This document shows, one piece after another, positions 32,107 to 42,420 of a stretch of 64,000 nt of DNA; position 1 is the first letter of the stretch; each line of letters opens with the position of its first letter. Under the pieces are notes generated by a model, which saw only the letters and a list, made by a program, of their open reading frames with translations, searched no databases and was not told where the DNA came from. The translations under genes and the position numbers were made by a program. The DNA is from Bursaphelenchus xylophilus (Eukaryota; Nematoda; Chromadorea; Rhabditida; Aphelenchoididae), in NCBI GenBank assembly GCA_904066235.2, contig CAJFCV020000004.1, positions 558,001-622,000 on the forward strand, read 5' to 3'.

Positions 32107-33698
32107 TACACTGAAAGAAAAAACATCATATATTTTTGATGTTTTTCATCAGTCTATTAGATTTTGATGAAAACATCAAAAAAAGTTTTTTTGATGTTTC
32201 GTTTCATCAAAAAGAAAAAAAATGCGATATTTTTTTTGATGTGGGGCACATCAAAAATTTTTGATGTTAGGAAAATCAAATATTTCTGATGGATAATTTA
32301 TCAAAAAATCATACAACTACTACTATTTACACAATTTATTCGAATAAACCGTTTGGAAAAACACAATTTAAGTCGAATTACAGTCATAGCAAACCTTGAC
32401 TACGTCGCATTTAACTCCATGGCGCTGATTCAAGTCGACGATTGGAAGAAAGGGTCGGGTCGATTGCGTCGAAGCGGAACAAGGCATTACCACCATCGTT
32501 ACCGTCGGGTATCCGCATCGCATGGCCTAAAAATCAAACCTAAGTACAATATAAATAACTCACCCGTTTGATGAATTCCGGCTTCTGATCGGTCAAATAC
32601 TGTCTTTCCATTGGTGATCCAGCGTCTTGACGGCCCAGCTCTACAAATAAACAATATTATTTTGACTATCACCAAGCGCAGCTCACCTTACCGAAAAAAC
32701 ATCATTCCAACTCTTCGACTATTGGCTGTTAGTACTCATGATGAAGATCGTCACGGGGTGATGAATCAGGTCTTTGGCGGGAAAGTCGACATCCACCTGC
32801 TTTTCTTCGCAAAACATCAGACACCGGGAGCTAAATTTACATTTTAGACTCCAAATTGGACGCTTTTGTAAACATTTTATTTTATCACCATCACCAAGAT
32901 ACCAAGACGATACCCAAAATAGTTATAGATCTAATCGAAACGGGATCAGGAAGCTCCATAGACCGGATTTAAAAAATCTCTGGACAAAATTTCGGAAAAT
33001 TTTTGGAATTTTCGACATTTTCCATCACGTATGCCCAAACACCAAGTACAATATAAAAAAAACTCACAATTTAGGTCCGATTAACGCTTGGTTCCTCCGG
33101 TATGACTATTTTGTCGTCAAAAACGCTTTCGCGGACTGGATAAACGTACGGGAAGGCGGTATGCTCTTCGTCCAACATACACAAAGCTCAGGTCCAAACC
33201 AGCGAAGGCGGATGTTATAACATGTCCAGCAATAAAAAAAAATTAATCTGAATTCCAAGGAATTACATAATTCAGAGACCAAGCTTACCTCAGTCTTCGT
33301 TGCGATTTAGAGTATCTGCTTATCGTTGTCGCGCAAATAAGTGATCTAAAAATTAAAGAAAACAACAACAAAACTCGCTTACCTGATCTATAATCCTGAC
33401 AATCACGACCTTTTACAAGAAATCGACAATTTGTGAGGCATCTTATCGTGTAACAACCGACTTTATAAAAATTCGACAGAGTGAAATTCGACTGATTTCC
33501 TTTTTCTCTGTTGTGCGTACGCACATGTGTGTCCTTCCTTTTGAGTTCAATTGGCAAATTGGAATTTGATAAACCCAAACATCAAAAAAGTTTTTTTGAT
33601 GAAAACATCAAAATTCCAGCTTTTGATGTCGTGGACATCATAAATGCGTGATGTTTTATTTTGATGAATTTGAATTTGATGTTTTTTCTTTCAGTGTA
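32107..33698. mobile_element. TACACTGAAAG-ended foldback element (1.6 kb)
   Basis: The left end ACACTGAAAGAAAAAACATCA and right end GATGTTTTTTCTTTCAGTGT are inverted copies next to TA. The flanking 150 bp on each side are rich in alternating CATCAAAA/TTTTGATG, so the ends can fold. Unlike the small MITEs it carries exon-like blocks inside, so it may be a decayed autonomous element or one that captured a gene. Confidence 0.7.
32375..32860 (-). pseudogene. Exon-like fragments inside the 32-33.7 kb element
   Basis: On the minus strand a block near 32845-32690 reads SRCLMFCEEKQVDVDFPAKD...HHPVTIFIMSTNSQ then stops. A block near 32642-32567 reads LGRQDAGSPMERQYLTDQKPEFIKR with a GTGAG donor. A final exon near 32525-32370 reads AMRCGYPTVTMVVMPC...GVKCDVVKVCYDC with a stop. 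Cys and His are frequent, but no known transposase motif is visible. The first block does not join the second in frame. Function unknown. Confidence 0.4.
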
Positions 33699-33770
33699 CA
33701 ATATGGTCATAATCATACTTAATTTATCTGTCACTACATATAGTAATTATAATACAATATATGTCCTTCA

Positions 33771-35489
33771 TTAAAATCCAGGAGGTCCATGAGGAGTGCC
33801 AACATCAGCGTCCGGGATTCCAGGCGGTCCACGAAGATCGGCGGGAGGCGGTTGCTCTGAAAAAATGAAATTGACGATCAGAAACGTGATGTGTTTTTGT
33901 TTGTCAAATAAGTTTCAGGAAGTAATGAAAGCTGAGTGTAACAAGAGCAGACGTCTCCGAGAACGTGACGTAAAACTTGTTGTGGTGAAAAATCAACGAA
34001 AAAATAGTGTTATCAGTCTGTCGGGAAAATAATCAACGAGAAAAAATTTCATCGTATAACATGTCACACCTCATTTTTTCAATATCCAAAAATTTTTTTC
34101 ATCGTATAACATGTCACACCTAGTTTTTCTCAATTTGAAATTTTTTTCATCGTATAACATGTCACACCTAATTTTTTCAATTTCCAAAAATTTTTCATTA
34201 TATGACATGTCACACCTAATTTTTCTCAACTTGAAAATTTTTTTCATCGTATAACATGTCACACCTAACTTTTTCAATATCCAAAAAACTTTCATCGTAT
34301 AACATGTCACACCTTATTTTTTCAATTTTCAAAATGAAGGGGAGTGTTCAAAAAGAAGGAAATGGGGAGAGTTTAAAAAAGGGGAGAGTTCGGATTGGCG
34401 GAGAGTTCAGAAAAAGAGGAGAGTTCAGCTCCAATCGCATTTTGCAGAGAGAGAGAGCCGATATATTCAAAAAAAAGATCGAGAGAGTGCACCAAAGGCG
34501 GAGAGTCAGAGAGAAAAGCGGGTTTTGCCCGTATCTTTGCCAGTTTTGCGCGGAAAAAATTGATTTTTTGTGGAAACATTACCTTCTGCGGTAGAAATAG
34601 ACGGGCAAAAACAATTCACATTTTTTCCAACTTTTGAGCTAAAAATCTCGGTCGTTTCTACACAGCACAATCTAGGAGTTTCGTATATGTCTCAGAAAAA
34701 AATATTCTAAATTTGTGCCAAATTTCGTCCAAATCTAAGCGTCGCACTTGGAGTACTTCCCGTAAGGAAAATTTCTTGAATAAAATTCAATTTTACTTTG
34801 AAAAAGTAAATTTTTTAAAGAGAAAATAGAAATTTTTGCTTTTTTCTTCAAAAAATGCAATTTTGGGAAAAAGTATCAAAAGTGATCCATAATACTTTTT
34901 AAAGGTATCAAAAGTGATCACGTCGGAAATGGGCTTGAAATTAAAATTCCGAAAAAACGGTTTTGATTTCGTTGAAAAATGTTGTTAGAACTCCTATTTT
35001 AAAGGTAAATTAAAAAAAAATACGAGTAATTTCCTTGAAAAAGAATCGTCAAAGTATGACGTCATTTTACAAAAAATTTTTGAATTTCTTTGATGACAGC
35101 GCTGTGAGTGTTGCCAAAAAGTAATTTTAAGAGAATTGGCTTCATTTTAGGCGGAATTGATCAACTTTTGTCTTTGATGACAATATATATGGCATAATAC
35201 CACCATATATGTAGTATTTACATGTATATATATATATATATAGCTTACCCTTAGGCGGCTGTGGCGGTCTTCTGGGCCGTTGTGGCTGCGGCCAACGTCT
35301 TGGCGGCGGTGGTGGAGGCGGTGGCCGCGGCGCCTGAGGCCTTGGTTGCAGCGTATTCAACACATTCCCCACAAATCCCAGCAGTTGATCCAGCCCGCCC
35401 AACTGCCCCAACTGACCCTGTGGAAACTGGCAAAAGATGTTGCCAATCAAAATAAACGATAAAAAAGTAGTAACAGACAAGTTAACCAT
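33771..35489 (-). CDS. Small secreted Pro-rich protein
   Basis: Two exons: 35489-35249 and 33856-33771, in frame, 108 residues. The signal peptide is MVNLSVTTFLSFILIGNIFC. Then come FPQGQLGQLGGLDQLLGFVG and a Pro/Arg-rich stretch (RPPPPPPPPRRW). The second exon gives EQPPPADLRGPPGIPDADVG and ends PHGPPGF. The 1.4-kb intron holds a 58-bp tandem repeat and a MITE. Function unknown; by composition it resembles secreted Pro-rich or antimicrobial-like peptides. It lies on the same strand as the Gly-rich gene at 30 kb and the two share flanking inverted repeats. Confidence 0.7.
34045..34335. repeat. Tandem repeat of about 58/44 bp in the Pro-rich gene intron
   Basis: Six copies of TTCATCGTATAACATGTCAC plus ACC, separated by AT-rich spacers in two alternating types (AATATCCAAAAA and CTCAATTTGAAA). 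It lies inside the intron of the minus-strand Pro-rich gene. Confidence 0.85.
34440..34756. mobile_element. GCGACGCTCAG MITE, copy 3 (left end lost)
   Basis: It shares GGCGGAGAGTCAGAGAGAAA, GATTTTTTGTGGAAACATTA and the right end CTAAGCGTCGCACTTGGAGT with the other copies. The left end is replaced by purine-rich GGGGAGAGTT repeats. Confidence 0.7.
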
Positions 35490-35769
35490 GGTTTCCGAGA
35501 GTAATCGGGCAACTCTTTCGGGGGTGAAATTGTTTTCACTCTCGTTTTTCACGCAGTTTTAATGTTTGCAACGGACTTTTACTGTTTTTAAGTTAATTTT
35601 TATTGCCTTCAAGTGACGCTCATCAAATTGTCGAGTAGTTTTGGGGGTTTAGTTGTAAAACGTGTGGTTTCGGGGAATTAAAACAAAAAGTTTCAAAAAA
35701 AATATTGAAAAAAGGAAAAATTTAAATTTTCAAAAAAAGCAATTCTGCCAAAAAATTAAAAATTTTTGC

Positions 35770-36990
35770 TTCATAAAGTGCATGGACACTTTTTCTCTTA
35801 CGCACAGTGCACTTTAAACCTTTTCCCACGCTTGTCGCCAACGCACAGTGCATTTCCCTTTCTTCGCACAGTGCAAACTACGAAAAAGCCGTTTGCACTG
35901 TGCAAAAAGTGTTTTGAATCGAATGCACTGTGCAAAGCAATTTTTCGCGCTTATCGCAGCGACGAACCAAAATGTGCAAACGCACAGTGCAAAATTATCA
36001 GGACTTTTTGTGAACAGAATTTGCACAGTGCAAACGGTTTTTTTGTGGTATGCACTGTGCGAAAAAGGAAAAATGCACTGTGCGTTGGCGACAAGCATGG
36101 GAAAAAGTTCAAAATGCACTGTGCGTTGGCGACAAGCGTGGGAAAAAGTTCAGATGCACAGTGCAAACGGTTTTTTTGTGGTTTGCACTGTGCGAAAAAG
36201 GAAAAATGCACTGTGCGTTGGCGACAAGCATGGGAAAAAGTTCAGAATGCACTGTGCGAAAAAAGGAAAATGCACTGTGCGTTGGCGACAAGCGTGGGAA
36301 AAAGTTCAGATGCACAGTGCAAACGGGTTTTTTGTCTTTTGCACTGTGCGAAAAAAATGCACAGTGCAAAAGCGAGAAGTGTGGGAAAAGGTCAAATGCA
36401 CTGTGCGAAAAAAGGAAAATGCACTGTGCGTTGGCGACAAGCGTGGGAAAAAGTTCATATGCACAGTGCAAACGGGTTTTTTGTGGTTTGCACTGTGCGA
36501 AAAAGGAAAAATGCACTGTGCGTTGGCGACAAGCATGGGAAAAAGTTCAGAATGCACTGTGCGAAAAAAGGAAAATGCACTGTGCGTTGGCGACAAGCGT
36601 GGGAAAAAGTTCATATGCACAGTGCAAACGGGTTTTTTGTGGTTTGCACTGTGCGAAAAAGGAAAAATGCACTGTGCGTTGGCGACAAGCGTGGGAAAAA
36701 GTTCATATGCACAGTGCAAACGGGTTTTTTGTGGTTTGCACTGTGCGAAAAAGGAAAAATGCACTGTGCGTTGGCGACAAGCGTGGGAAAAAGTTCAGGA
36801 TGCACTGTGCGAAACGCAGCGCACAGTGCATTTTGTCTCTTTTTGCACTGTGCAATCGTCTGTCGCGTGCAAAAAAAAAAAAAAAAATTTGCGGCGACGC
36901 CGTTGAATAAGGCTTACGTCGCGGCGGCAATCGCACAGTGCGAAATTTTTTTGCGACGCAAAAATCATCATACGCACTTAATGAAAACAC
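35770..36990. repeat. GCAC-W-GTGC palindrome array 1
   Basis: Dozens of copies of the 9-bp palindrome GCACAGTGC/GCACTGTGC are spaced about 15-40 bp apart. They sit in a higher-order unit with GTTGGCGACAAGC[GA]TGGGAAA and AAACGG[GT]TTTTTTGTGG. The outer parts are in inverted orientation relative to each other. The ends (CATAAAGTGCATGGACA at 35773 and GCACTTAATGAAAACACTA near 36973) resemble the ends of array 5. It lies just upstream of the kinase gene. Long open frames (up to 458 codons) on both strands come from the repeat. Confidence 0.95.
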
Positions 36991-37142
36991 TAGTATGGCG
37001 ACACACGGTTTTTCCACAAAAAAAAATAAAAAAAAACCAAAAAAAAACTCCAAAAACATTCAAAATTCTGCACAAAAGTCAAAAAAATCTGCGGGAAATT
37101 TTCATTTTCTCTTCCCACTCTCACTTGATCAGTCGGCGCTGA

Positions 37143-40100
37143 ATGGAGCACCAGTCGTCCGCGCAGACCGTGGCGGCGCATCGGCCCGGCGACGCCGCCT
37201 CCGTGGAGCTGAATTTGTGCAATTTGAGGCTCTTTTCCTACGGCGTTTACGCCAACGTCTACATCGGGGAGCTGAAGGAGAACGGGAGAACGATCACGGT
37301 GGCCGTGAAGAAGTGTTGGAGTGGGTTTGAGATGGGAGTTCTATGTGTTGTAACAGGATTTACACGAGAAGTTAGGCCGTGTTTATTGTTAAATTGAAGT
37401 TTTAAAAACCTTTTTTCATAAAGATATAAGCGATTCTTCCTGAATTTTCATTTTAGGCCCATTTCCGGCATGATAACTTTTTATACCTTTCAAAATTATC
37501 ATGGATCACTTTTGATACTTTTACTAAAAATTCAGTACTTTAATAGAAAAAAGCAAAATTTTTTATTTTCCCTTTAAAAATTCATATTTACTCAAAAAAA
37601 ATTGCCTCTAAATTTTCAAAAAATCTCAAATTTCCTCCAAAAAATTGATCAAAATGTTGTTCAGATCAAACCGAAGACTGCAAGGAGGTGCGAATCCTGC
37701 AAAAGTTGAACCAAACCAAGCCCAAGAACATTGTCAACTTGCTGTATTTGTTTCAGACCCGTTATGGTGAAAAGGTAAATGGGAATTGAGACCGAAGAGG
37801 CCCCAAAACGAAGGGGTCCTCAAAAACGAAGAGGCCCCCAAAACGAAGAGGCCCCCAAAACGAAGAGGCCCCAAAAGGAAAAGGCCCCCAAAACGAAGAA
37901 GCCCCAAAGCGAAGATGACCCCATAACGAAAAGGCCCCCATAACGAAAAGGCCCCAAAACGAAGAGGCCCCAAAACGAAGAGGCCTCTTTTTTGTAAAAA
38001 TAAAAAAATTTCAAAATGAAGTGTGGCATTTTGTGCCTTTTATTTTTGGGGTTCTCTTCGGTTGGGGTTTTCTTCGCATTTCTTGTGAAAATGAAAAAAG
38101 AGGTCTCTTCGGCTTTTGTGGGGCCTCTTCGCCTTTTTTGGGGAGGGGGTCTCTTCGGATGTTTTGGGGCTTCATCGGACGTTAGGGGTCTCTTCACCTT
38201 TGTGGGGAATCTTCGCTTTTCGAGGGCCTCTTCGAACTTTGGAACCTCTTCGCCTTTCTTGGGGTCTTTTCTCTTTTTTTTGGGTCTATTCGGCTTTTTG
38301 GGGGCCTCTTCGACTATTGTGGGTTTATCTTAGTTTTGGGGCCTCTTCGCCTGCAACGGAAAGGTCCGGCCCTCTTTGAAAAAACCATTCTAACTTGTTT
38401 CGCAGACCTGCTTCTCGTTGGTGATGAACTTTATGCCGATGTCGTTGAGCACGCACATCAAAAAGTTCAAGCCCACGCCGCTCTCGCACCTCGACACCAA
38501 ACTGTTCACATGGCAAATCTTCAGGGCGCTGCAGTTCCTGCGCAAACATCGCATTATCCATCGCGACCTGAAGCCGCAAAATATCCTACTCGACCCGGGA
38601 ATAGGGCTGATTCAGGTGGCGGATTACGGTAGTTCGGCGGTAAGTTGGAAAAATTTTTTTTTGATTTTTGTGATTTTTTGAAAACAATGTTATCGGATTT
38701 GATGTAGAAATGTAAAATATTTGATTTCATGGAGATTTATTCCATATTTTTTGGCTTTATGTCACTTTAAAATCTCAAAATTAGCAGTATTTTGTCAAAA
38801 ATTGCCAAATTTTGGCCTTTTTCAGGAAAAATTTGCCTTAATTTTTGTCGCAAATGGGTTAATATTGCTTATCAACAACTCACATGTTGTATTTTATTTT
38901 GTTTTTCTTTAATTCAAAAGAGAAATTGGTCAAAATTTTATGACTTTTGGACCTAGTTATAGTGTAATATAAAAATATCAAAATTTTCTTATTTTTCGTC
39001 AAAAAAATTGCCATTAAAATTTAGATTGTGTGAAAATGACATGTATTTTACCATTTGGCTATGTTTGTTGGAAAAAAATTTTGAGAAAAATTCGATTTTT
39101 TGCAAATTGATTTTTGGTGCCTAGTGTAATATAAAAAGGGCCAAAATTCGAAAATTTTTGCCCAAAAAGACGTAAAAAGCTTGTCGGCTTTTTTGCAGGG
39201 CCTTATTGTAGCTGTTGATTCAATCATTTCATTTCGCAGATTGTTGGCGAGCAACGTACGATGTCATCTTACCACGTGACCCGGTACTACCGACCGCCCG
39301 AGCTTTTGCTGGGCGCCCACGTTTATGGGATGGAGATTGGTGAGTTTGGCTGCGACTACGGTAATCTTCGACCCTTCCAGATGTGTGGTCGGCGGGCTGC
39401 GTGTTCGGCGAGATGCTGAGGGGCCGCACTTTTCTGGCCGGATTAACCACCGACGATCAGCTGTGGGTAGGTGGATTTAAACTCGAAATTCGCGGGTTTT
39501 GGATGGATTTTTGAGGAAAAATGTAGAGTAACAAGTAGTAGGTGAAATAAGGAGTATTTTAGAAAATCATCAATACATTTGGAATGCCGTCGGACGTCGA
39601 GAAAGTGGCCATGAACATTCGAAAAGTCAAGCTGTTGACGGAACAAAGCGCAAGGAGCGCGGAGAAAGTGTTCAGCAAAAGGGGTGCAAATGGACTCAAG
39701 GAGGTTGGAATTTAGATTGCTTGTTAAGAAAGGGAAAAAAGAGTTTTTGCACGGTGAAAAAGTTTTGGGACTGTTCGCACTGTGCAAACGGAAATTTTTT
39801 TGTCGCACAGTGCAGGAGCAAGAAATTTTTTGATCGCACGGTGCAAACGGAAATTTTTTTGTCGCACAGTGCAAAACAAATTTCTAGTTTGGTCGCACGG
39901 TGCAAACAAAAATTTTTTTGATCGCACTGTGCAAAACAAATTTCTAGTTTGATCGCACAGTGCAGACCAAAATTTTTTGATCGCACTGTGCAAAACAAAT
40001 TTCTAGTTTGATCGCACAGTGCAGACCAAAATTTTTTGATCGCACAGTGCAAAACAAAATTTTTTTGATCGCACTGTGCAAACCAAACTTTTGTTTGGTC

Positions 40101-41460
40101 GCACGGTGCAAGACAAAAATTTTTTTGATCGCACAGTGCAGACCAAAATTTTTTTGATCGCACTGTGCAAACCAAACTTTTGTTTGGTCGCACGGTGCAA
40201 GAAAAAATTTTTTTTGATCGCACTGTGCAAACCAAATTTTCGTTTGATTGCACGGTGCAAACGAAAGTTTTTTGATCGCACAGTGCAGAAGCAACCAATT
40301 TAAAAAAAATTTTTGGCTGCACAGTGCAAAAGCGAGTTCTTTTCGCATTGCGCAAACGAAAAACTTTTTGTCGCACAGTGCAGGATCTGGTTTGATTTTT
40401 GCGCACTGTGCGGGGGCAAGATATTTTTGCACAGTGCAAACGAAAACTTTTTTGTCGCACAGTGCAGAAACTAGACCTTTCGTGCACGGTGCAAAATTTT
40501 TGAAAACCTTCCGCACTGTGCAAACAGAAATTTTTTGGCTGCACAGTGCAAGGGTAGGATATTTTTGCACAGTGCAAATTTTTTCAATACTAAAAAGCCA
40601 TCCGCAAAACGCGAATCCCAATTTTTTTCCTCCAGAAACCTAAATTAATACACAGGGTCTTACAAAAAACGTGAAGGAAAGTGGAAGGCTATAACTTCCG
40701 GCGGAGGCGGCGCAGAGACTTCGTATTTGGAATGTGTATTTTTAAAAGACATTAGTTTTTGTCTACGAAATAACAAGCTTTTAAAGTGCAAACTGAGGTC
40801 GCTATGACCTTCTGAAGTAGAGACATCTCTACCCGAAAACCAGGTCTTTTCGGTTGAAAATGATCGGGTTTCTTGATATAGTCTTTAAGAAAACGTCGAA
40901 AAAATTGCAAGTGTTGACACTTTCCTCCTCTTTTTCAACACACCCATATCGAAACCCCCTAAAAAAATCCGACATTTCCTGGTGATTTTCAACCGAAAAA
41001 GCCTGGTTTTCGGGGTAGAGATGCCTCTACTTCAGAAGGTCGTAGCGACCTCAGTTTGCACTTTAAGTGCTTGTTATTTTGTAGACAAAAACTAATGTCT
41101 TTGAAAAATACATATTTCAAATACGAAGTCTCTGCGCCGCCTCCGCCGGAAGTTATAGCCTTCCACTTTCCTTCACGTTTTTTTGTAAGACCCTGTAGTC
41201 TACGTGCTGTTCAGCTGTGTCCCCACGCTCCCGACGACGCACTCAAACTGCTCCAACAAGTGATGGTGTACAGTCCTCAGAAGCGACTTTGTGGCCCGAA
41301 ATTCCTCGGCGACAAGTACTTTGACGAACTCTTCGACCCCCACACCTTGAGGGAGGGGAAACCAATCACGGTGGTCACGAAAGCGGATCTGGCAATGGCT
41401 GTGGCGGGCGACAAATCGAAGGAAGACCTGTCGTCGTTCACTGGAGCCCTCTCAAATTAG
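37143..41460 (+). CDS. Divergent GSK3-family Ser/Thr kinase
   Basis: Seven exons: 37143-37320, 37665-37774, 38406-38639, 39240-39339, 39381-39466, 39563-39703 and 41215-41460, all in frame, 364 residues. The glycine loop is altered (LFSYGVYANVY). The ATP-binding lysine is in VAVKK and the helix C glutamate in CKEVRIL. The catalytic loop is IIHRDLKPQNILLD. The metal-binding DFG is DYG (VADYGSSA). The activation segment YHVTRYYRPPELLLG keeps the tyrosine/arginine pattern of GSK3 (SRYYRAPEL), and IDVWSAGCVFGEML follows. The order matches GSK3 rather than other CMGC kinases, and nematodes carry several divergent GSK3-like genes. Introns hold palindrome array 2, an inverted minisatellite and a MITE. 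A TTGATCAG acceptor lies 10 bases before the ATG. Family call strong; exact orthologue not assigned. The GTTGGA donor of exon 6 is weak. Confidence 0.88.
37785..38345. repeat. Inverted minisatellite in kinase intron 2
   Basis: About a dozen copies of CCCCAAAACGAAGAGG (37790-37985) are followed, after a spacer of about 110 bp, by the inverse motif GGGGCCTCTTCG in about 14 looser copies (38100-38345). Transcripts of this intron could form a long imperfect hairpin. Confidence 0.85.
39725..40590. repeat. GCAC-W-GTGC palindrome array 2 (kinase intron 6)
   Basis: About 35 palindromes are spaced roughly every 20-35 bp, often as TTTTTTGATCGCACAGTGCA or TTGGTCGCACGGTGCA. Some are GCACGGTGC or GCACTGTGC variants. 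Fully intronic. Confidence 0.95.
40653..41195. mobile_element. CAGGGTC-ended palindromic MITE (about 540 bp)
   Basis: Left CAGGGTCTTACAAAAAACGT and right ACGTTTTTTTGTAAGACCCTG are inverted, with arms of about 215 bp. The arms share AACTTCCGGCGGAGGCGGCG and CTCTACTTCAGAAGG. TA follows the right end. It sits 19 bp before the acceptor of kinase exon 7. Confidence 0.85.
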
Positions 41461-41486
41461 TCGGAAGCCGATTTACTGTCTTGAGA

Positions 41487-41492
41487 AATAAA
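41487..41492 (+). terminator. AATAAA polyadenylation signal of the kinase
   Basis: AATAAA starts 27 bases after the kinase stop codon, a normal distance for compact nematode genes. Confidence 0.65.
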
Positions 41493-41584
41493 TTGAAGTA
41501 AAAATCGTCGGGTTTGTGGCTTTTTTGAGGAAAATTTTGATAAAAAAATAAAAAAATTTTTTTAATGAAATTTCCTAAAATTTT

Positions 41585-41965
41585 GTCAGAACGCTCTATA
41601 CAGGCCACAAATCAATCCCTGAAAGTTTTAGTTCACGCTTTTTAGAGAGAGCCGAGATATTCAACGATCTTTGCGGCCGAGAGAGCACGCGAAACGCGGA
41701 GAGTCGGAGAAAAACCCCATTTTTCCCCCATATCTTCGCCGTTTCGCGCGGAAAAAATTGATTTTTTGTGGAAACATTTCTCTCTATGGTAGAAATAAAT
41801 ACGAAACTTTTCAAAGCAAAATTCGCAAAAAAAATGTGAAAATTTTTCCAACTTTTGAGCCAAAAATCTCGGTTTTTTCGATAAAAAAATAGCTATAAAT
41901 TTTGGATATAAGTTTAAAAATCTTAATTTAAATTTGCGCCAAGTTTCATCAAAATCGGAAAAAAA
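41585..41965. mobile_element. GCGACGCTCAG MITE, copy 4 (ends degraded)
   Basis: It shares ATCAATCCCTGAAAGTTTTA, ATATTCAACGATCTTTGCGG and GATTTTTTGTGGAAACATT with the other copies, but the terminal repeats are no longer clear. From about 41990 to 42420 there is unique sequence with nothing recognised, presumably the promoter of the next gene. Confidence 0.65.
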
Positions 41966-42420
41966 TTTTTTTTTTCGAAAAATCTAGAAAAAAAATTTTT
42001 TCAATAATCGAAAATAGTGATTCGTCCACCCAAAAGACCAGACTTGACCCGTCTTTTTTCCTGCGATACGCACCTTCCCATCTTTTCCATTCGCCTTTTT
42101 ATAAGCGAGCCCACAAAGAGAGAGGAAGACTTGACCCGTTTTCGCTGGAAAGTAATCAATTTCCTTCCTTCGGCTCGGAAAAAGAATTCTTTTTGGCGCG
42201 GAATTCGCGGGAAAACACACACTTCCCATTCCCTCTTATTGTTAAAAATTTAATTTTTGGCTACGATTTAAACTCTAGTTTAACTTCTTGTTACTTGTTG
42301 ATAATTGTATTTCTAAGTTATTCCAAAAGCTATTGAAAATCTCAAAAAAATTTGAATTTATTATTTCTACTGGTTGTTGAGAGATTACTACGGTAAAATA
42401 TTGCAATCTAAAACGTTGTT

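Noticed and set aside
35770..36990. CRISPR-like array
   Set aside because: Repeats are 9 bp palindromes with unequal spacers that are themselves repeated, in introns of a eukaryote. There are no cas genes.
35766..37142. A 458-codon plus-strand frame and several long minus-strand frames
   Set aside because: They coincide with palindrome array 1 and translate to the same MHCALATSVGKSS-type repeat in all frames. The palindrome simply lacks stop codons. Similar long frames in the other arrays were rejected for the same reason.
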